DNA from: Fusarium oxysporum f. sp. lycopersici 4287
Lineage: Eukaryota > Ascomycota > Sordariomycetes > Hypocreales > Nectriaceae
Assembly: GCF_000149955.1 (NCBI RefSeq)
Contig: NC_030989.1
Span: 451,079-515,078, forward strand
Direction: 5' to 3'
Length of the DNA: 64,000 nucleotides
The notes beneath the pieces are model-generated. The model did not search any database. It worked only from the letters and a program-made list of their open reading frames with translations, and was not told the DNA's origin. The translations under genes were made by a program, and so were the position numbers. Every line of letters starts with the position of its first letter. Within the stretch, counting starts at the first letter, position 1. Below, in pieces: positions 59,564-64,000 of this stretch.

Positions 59564-60150
59564 TTATCTCGCCATCATGATCCGTTTACACTCTGCTCCA
59601 TGAAGGGGACATTCCGAACCAGTACGGGCTTCAGTAAGTCCTATGGCTCCTTTTTCGCAAGCCTCCTGCAAACAGCACCATTTCCCAACCTTTGCGAAAA
59701 AGACGAACTCCAACAAGTGGTTGATGTGTTCCTTGTTCCCCGAAGGGATAAGCGCTTGGAAATGCTCGATGACTTGGCATGAGATGCTACCGGTATTGTG
59801 ATCCTGTAGTTGTGCTTTTCGACCAGCTCGAGGATATTTTGTTGCCGAGTTTCCTGAGACAGCCGCATCGATTCTACCTCTGCTTTTGCCTGGTATAGTG
59901 CAATCTCCAGTTTGGATTTCCCAGCACATGCAGAGTCATCAATGCGGGCCTGCTTGGTTTCGTGCAACTCCATCTCCAAGCGAAGGATCTTGCCCGCCTG
60001 AATATCGGCTGTGTGCTTTAGATTACCGTTCTCTTTTTTCAGGAGCTCCATCGACACGGCGTCCTTGTTCTCAGGCAGATCCTGCTCATTAACCCTTTCG
60101 CGTTCGCCGGGGCGTCCGGTGTCTTCGCTGCGCATAGGTGTGGAAGACAT
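59564..60150 (-). CDS. Orphan coiled-coil protein, alternative splice uncertain
   Basis: Unrecognised. From the ATG at 60150 the N-terminal 90 residues are charged and helical (MSSTPMRSEDTGRPGERERV, then LKKENGNLKHTADIQAGKIL, a coiled coil). A 74-nt intron (59804-59877, gtagaa..ctacag) gives an in-frame join to a second segment (DHNTGSISCQVIEHFQALIP, LLEFVFFAKVGKWCCLQEAC) and a 170-residue product ending KRIMMAR. Without splicing the frame also continues, giving a different C terminus and stop at 59641. I prefer the spliced form because the unspliced tail (SSSISKRLSLRGTRNT) is low-complexity. No function assigned. Confidence 0.5.
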
Positions 60151-61025
60151 GATCGTGTTGTTGGTGATGCTGAGAGTTTGTGCCGTTGCTCAACTGGTGG
60201 TGATGAGGAGTAAACTATGTGAGAAGGATATTATTGCGGCAAGAAGAATGAGGTGGCAGGCTGTGTGTGAACCAGAGATTGGCAGGCTGGTGGAAGACTG
60301 GCTTAATCGACTGGCAGCCAGCTCCTGACACTGCTGACAGCTGCCAAGTGAATTCACTGTCACTGAACCAAAGACCCGTCAATAATTCTGACTGCTATTG
60401 AACTCAAGCCATTCGGTACGAATTCGACACTCCATATCAGCATAAGTGTCTGCTCAAGAAAAGAGGACTTTTGAGGCTCGACGTTATGTGGCCCGTGTCA
60501 ACTCACTACTCATCGTTCAGCTGCGCGAGCCCCCTTGTGGCCGATGATGCATATCAGTTACGAGTCAGTTTATTTATCCTTGAATAAATTCGAACGATCG
60601 ATGAGATACAACACGCTTATTTCCTTAGGCTTGCTCGCCAGTAGGAGAAAGGCAAGTCCCTGAGTTTAAACCCCTGAAAGGCCCATCTGGATGTACCGCT
60701 CCTCTTCATTGGGGGAATGGTGTTTTATCACTTTCTGCATGAAATCTTCACATTTACGGTAGCAAATCACATACGCCCCTTGTATTTATTTCCCGAACAC
60801 TTACCTTGTTAATTACGTGTTCCATCACATCCCACCCGAGTACCCATTCCTCAAAACAAGAACTCCCAATAAACAATGACAAAAGAAATATACTAGACTT
60901 AGCTGTGATTTAACTTACCTTTTTTGTGCTTTTCTGTCGATGTTTCCTCGTGAACAAGCACGCCTAGTAGAAGATCAGTATAGTCATGGCTAGCAACACC
61001 ACAAACCTCTTGACTTTCACACCCA
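60151..61025. other. Intergenic region
   Basis: About 0.9 kb with no clear gene. A possible last exon of the neighbouring acidic orphan lies at 60910-60963 (see that entry). Confidence 0.4.
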
Positions 61026-62315
61026 TCAGACGAAAGTGTACTTTACCTCCGCCAAATCAAGCTGAGCATCGTTGAAGTAGGAGCCATTATAATCCTCACC
61101 CTCTTCCTCTACAGGCAGGCCAGCTTCATCAGGATAAAACTCATCCTCAACCCCAAAGCATCCGTCCACGTAAGTATCCTCAGGCACGTAGTCTGCATAC
61201 CCAGGGGGAAAGGGGCTTGTAGGTTCATCCACTTCGGGAATTGTCGGGAGCCTTTGAGGGAACTCCTCGAACTCAACATCGCCGTCCTGAAAAGTATAAG
61301 CCTCGAGGGGATTTTCGTGATCCTGGGGAGCGTCAGTGGAGTTGAAGTCGAGGTCAGAGCAAACCCCACACTCCAAGACATGTTCCATGCACATATCATC
61401 ATCAGATGGTGTACCATAGTCATCGTCAACCTCAGGATAAGGTTCCTCGATTTGGACATCGTCAGATTCATCCTCGTAGAACTCATTCTCTTCAATTTGA
61501 CCCTCCTCATACTCGTCAAACTTACGCTTTCGAAGTCCCCAGTTGGTGTCTTCCATGTTGGCAAGCCTTTGAGGAACCGTATAGACTCTCTCTTCAACAG
61601 TCATGTCATTGTGTTCGCGGTCGTTACTGTAGAACCCAGAAGTATTGCACCAAGAGTGAGCCTCAGGCTCATACCCAGAGAGGTCATCGATAGACTCTTC
61701 ATACTCTGTGCTGGCGTGGTACCCCGAGTCGTTACCTTTAAAGCCGGCGGGACTCTCGCAAACGGAATACTCGGGGGCATTTTCATAAGCGTTAGAGACA
61801 TTATCGTCCTCCCAGGAACCATCAAACTCAGTATACTCTTCACTGGACTCCTCGAAACAGGATTCAGAGACATCAGCCTCATAGTCATCCTCACACCAAC
61901 AACCGCTGAAACCCTCAAAGTCCTCGGCATGGCGAAATGGATGCTCAAAGGTGAACTCATGAAACGAGCTCTCGTACTCCAAATCAGCCTCATCCATCTC
62001 AATATCGCGGTTACCGACAAAGCGGTATCCGGGAAGGTATCCGTTCATCTCCGAAAGTGTTCTCGTGTCCTGCCGAGGTGCAGGGACAGGTGAAAGACGG
62101 CCATACACGAAGTTTTCGTCAAGGCCTTCTTCCTCAACATCGTAGACACTATCATACTCACCACCTTGCGGTCCGTTCATTGCAATGTCTCGGTTCTCGG
62201 AAAATCGTGCGCCCGAGTAATAGTGATCCCACTCGATGGGGGATGTGGCAGCCCGGGTCATGGGAGATTCGGAGGTGGTCTTAGGAGAAGAGACTGTGAT
62301 ACTAGGCACAGCCAT
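61026..62315 (-). CDS. Orphan acidic protein with a repeated NRDI motif
   Basis: Unrecognised. An open frame of 429 residues from the ATG at 62315. Very rich in Asp and Glu with many Tyr and Phe, and probably disordered. A short motif occurs twice: GARFSENRDIAM (about 35-46) and GYRFVGNRDIEM (about 96-107), each followed by an acidic Tyr-containing run. A small basic patch (GLRKRKFDEYEEGQ, a possible nuclear signal) sits in the middle. There is no signal or membrane segment. An 83-nt intron (gtaaag..ctactag, 60964-61046) could replace the last residues by ACLFTRKHRQKSTKK plus two, ending at 60910; both models stay in frame. Function unknown. Confidence 0.6.
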   Translation of the reverse strand: MAVPSITVSSPKTTSESPMTRAATSPIEWDHYYSGARFSENRDIAMNGPQGGEYDSVYDVEEEGLDENFVYGRLSPVPAPRQDTRTLSEMNGYLPGYRFVGNRDIEMDEADLEYESSFHEFTFEHPFRHAEDFEGFSGCWCEDDYEADVSESCFEESSEEYTEFDGSWEDDNVSNAYENAPEYSVCESPAGFKGNDSGYHASTEYEESIDDLSGYEPEAHSWCNTSGFYSNDREHNDMTVEERVYTVPQRLANMEDTNWGLRKRKFDEYEEGQIEENEFYEDESDDVQIEEPYPEVDDDYGTPSDDDMCMEHVLECGVCSDLDFNSTDAPQDHENPLEAYTFQDGDVEFEEFPQRLPTIPEVDEPTSPFPPGYADYVPEDTYVDGCFGVEDEFYPDEAGLPVEEEGEDYNGSYFNDAQLDLAEVKYTFV

Positions 62316-63356
62316 TTTTAAAAGATAATTTGCAGGTCAGAAACGTTTTGGAAGGCAGAAATGCTCTTTGTAGTGATGTTGAAGCGGTGCTTGTTTGCGA
62401 AGAGGGTAGTGCTGTTGACTGAGGGTTGGTGATTTGTGGATATGAGATTGGCTCTAATCTGGGCTCACGAAGGGTTATATACATATATGTCAGGTCTCCA
62501 TGCGAGTAATTACAAACAATAAAAAGTTCTTTTGTTCGAATATTGTTTCAGCGAGCGGTCACTTGTTCAGAACTGACTTTAACCAAGAAAGGTCAATCCA
62601 AAACGACCTTTACAAAGGATGGGCGTTCATATGACCACAACTTTTGAACATGGACCAAAACCACTGAAATTCCGAGGCACGACTTGGAAGAAAGGAAGTG
62701 ACAATCAGTGGGCTGACCCGGAAGATACTGTAGTCGTTGTGTTCAGTCTATGGGTTGATTGTCACGTTGAACATTGTTGCTGCCTAGGTCATTTAGTACA
62801 CGATCCAATAAGAATTGGCAATGGTGAGGACGAGGAGCACATTTTTGGCCGAAATCAAAGGTCATGTCAACATTGGAGCAATCGAAATGGATGCGACATA
62901 TGTGAGTCTCGGTTCAGGGAAGTTGAGTCGTAATTTCTCGTAGAGGACTGAGTTACAGCAAGATAGGAAGAATGGGACAGTCGATCATGGTTTGTCTGAT
63001 TTCGCTTGCTCTATTCTGCAATATATGTGGTATGGATGTGTACATGAAAGAATGTCGGTATAACTTCGCTGTCTGTGTGCTTTGCAAATGTGTATTACGA
63101 AAAAGACTTGCAACAGTAAGAGCTGCTTCACAATGTGCATTCCAACGACGCTTAATGACTCTGCAGCTGCCCCAGGGAAAGTCAGCTACTCCAGCACATT
63201 GACAGTAGGAAGGAGACGGCAATGTCTGCAGCCATTAATTTCCATACTGAGTCCATTATGAAAATCTGCAACCGGCTTGTAACTGAACCTTTTGGTAAGC
63301 CAAAAGCAATGATCACTTTCTGGGTGGCAATTGCAATGGAGTCGCCCCGTAGAGTC
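62316..63356. other. Intergenic region
   Basis: About 1 kb with no clear gene. A plus-strand ORF near 62619-62933 is open but has no domain that I recognise. Confidence 0.4.
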
Positions 63357-63935
63357 CTACCAGCCACGGGCAACTGATTCTCCACGACGTTCTATTGCTG
63401 CCATACAGCAGTAGAAGGAGACAGAATCATAGGATGGGTTTCGGATAAAACGCTCCAGACTTTGCCGGAGGCTGCGAAAATAGTGAATTGTTTTCTCCAA
63501 CTGCTCATCACCAAACCGACCATTCATGAACAAGTCAGCAGCCAAACGCAACTCTGGGTTCAGACGTATAACGTGATAATCCTTCGGCGGTCTTTGCTCT
63601 TCGAATGAGCGCTCGCATAGACACAATATGACTTGAACGCCACATACTCTGAATGGGTTTTGGATGTGGTTGCTCTGCACTTGTGGGCCTCGAACCCCCC
63701 CAACGTCGGAATCAGTGTCTGCCTCATGTGATTGTTGGTTTCCCTCCGTTTCGGCCGTCTGACTTTCAGGTTCCTCAGGCCTCTCGCCCAGGTCTTGCCA
63801 AGAAGATGATAATGAAGGAGTATCCTCGGAAATCCTCTGGAAATAGTTAGTTCGCTACTGAGTCCCCATGAAGGTATTTTCGAAACTCACGCTGATGCAG
63901 TCCCAAGGTTCTGTGCTATCTTGATTGGATGACAT
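63357..63935 (-). CDS. Orphan protein, 174 residues
   Basis: Unrecognised. Exons 63935-63891 and 63836-63357 (54-nt intron, gtgagt..tttccag) read in one frame from MSSNQDSTEPWDCIS, through a Ser/Glu-rich disordered part, to a better-ordered C-terminal half (about 85-170): FRVCGVQVILCLCERSFEEQ, YHVIRLNPELRLAADLFMNG, EKTIHYFRSLRQSLERFIRN and SFYCCMAAIERR. The cysteines and mixed strand/helix pattern suggest a compact domain, but I cannot name it. The start codon is followed by normal codons and no upstream in-frame option was checked beyond 64000. Confidence 0.6.
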
Positions 63936-64000
63936 GATGACGAAGATGAAGAGTGTGAGGTTGATGTACCGATGTCGATGTGTGGTGGAGAGCGAAGTCT

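Noticed and set aside
62619..62933. Plus-strand ORF near the acidic orphan
   Set aside because: Open by chance and lacks any domain; other frames are equally open.
1..64000. tRNA, rRNA and CRISPR arrays
   Set aside because: No cloverleaf with a matching B box, no rRNA-like sequence and no spaced direct repeats were recognised; a scan by tRNAscan-SE would be decisive for tRNAs.

Overview
The window is nuclear DNA of a filamentous ascomycete, most likely a Sordariomycete close to Fusarium. The genes have many short introns (about 42-75 nt) with GT..AG ends and CTRAY-like branch sites, and the product set is typical: a fungal Zn2Cys6 regulator, a CorA-like two-membrane-segment protein, a HeLo-like/ankyrin protein, DUF1688/Urc4, and a HAUS6-type augmin subunit. 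The genus is inferred from general similarity, not from a database search. Two runs of N (31251-31663 and 33697-34510) cut OXA1 and SHP1.

Layout. 0-13 kb: GTP cyclohydrolase I (FOL2) converges on a KDM5/Lid2 histone H3K4 demethylase; then SLX1 endonuclease and the SF3a subunit PRP9, with PRP9 divergent from the DEAD-box helicase FAL1 (12.8-14.1 kb). 14.9-20.6 kb: a small gene with an internal stop, a damaged amino-acid permease, and a HeLo-like/ankyrin NLR-type protein. 20.6-27.5 kb is nearly 7 kb without a supportable gene; it holds a hairpin element. 27.5-35.7 kb is a housekeeping block: URC4, OXA1, MIM1/TOM13, SHP1, GTR1. 37.4-48 kb is more accessory: a kinase/vWA protein, a CorA-like protein, an 81-residue protein and a Zn2Cys6 factor. 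48-60 kb: an SDR enzyme, a DUF2235 hydrolase, an enoyl-CoA hydratase, RBM25, mitoribosomal bS21m, a HAUS6-like protein and a small coiled-coil orphan. 60-64 kb: an acidic orphan with a repeated motif and another orphan.

Genes that work in related processes: PRP9, FAL1 and RBM25 act in splicing or the exon junction; OXA1, MIM1 and bS21m in mitochondrial biogenesis; SHP1 and GTR1 in Cdc48 and TORC1 physiology. This is ordinary fungal clustering, and I see no secondary-metabolite cluster.

The clearest oddity is small indels in otherwise well-conserved genes: PRP9, URC4 and the kinase/vWA gene each miss an open frame by exactly one base, next to or within a short homopolymer, and the permease carries several shifts. 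One is in an essential gene, so assembly or base-calling error is the most economical explanation. I found no convincing new multi-gene system. The best candidates for novelty are the HeLo-like/ankyrin protein without a NACHT domain, the kinase/vWA fusion with DFD in place of DFG, and the acidic repeat-motif orphan.
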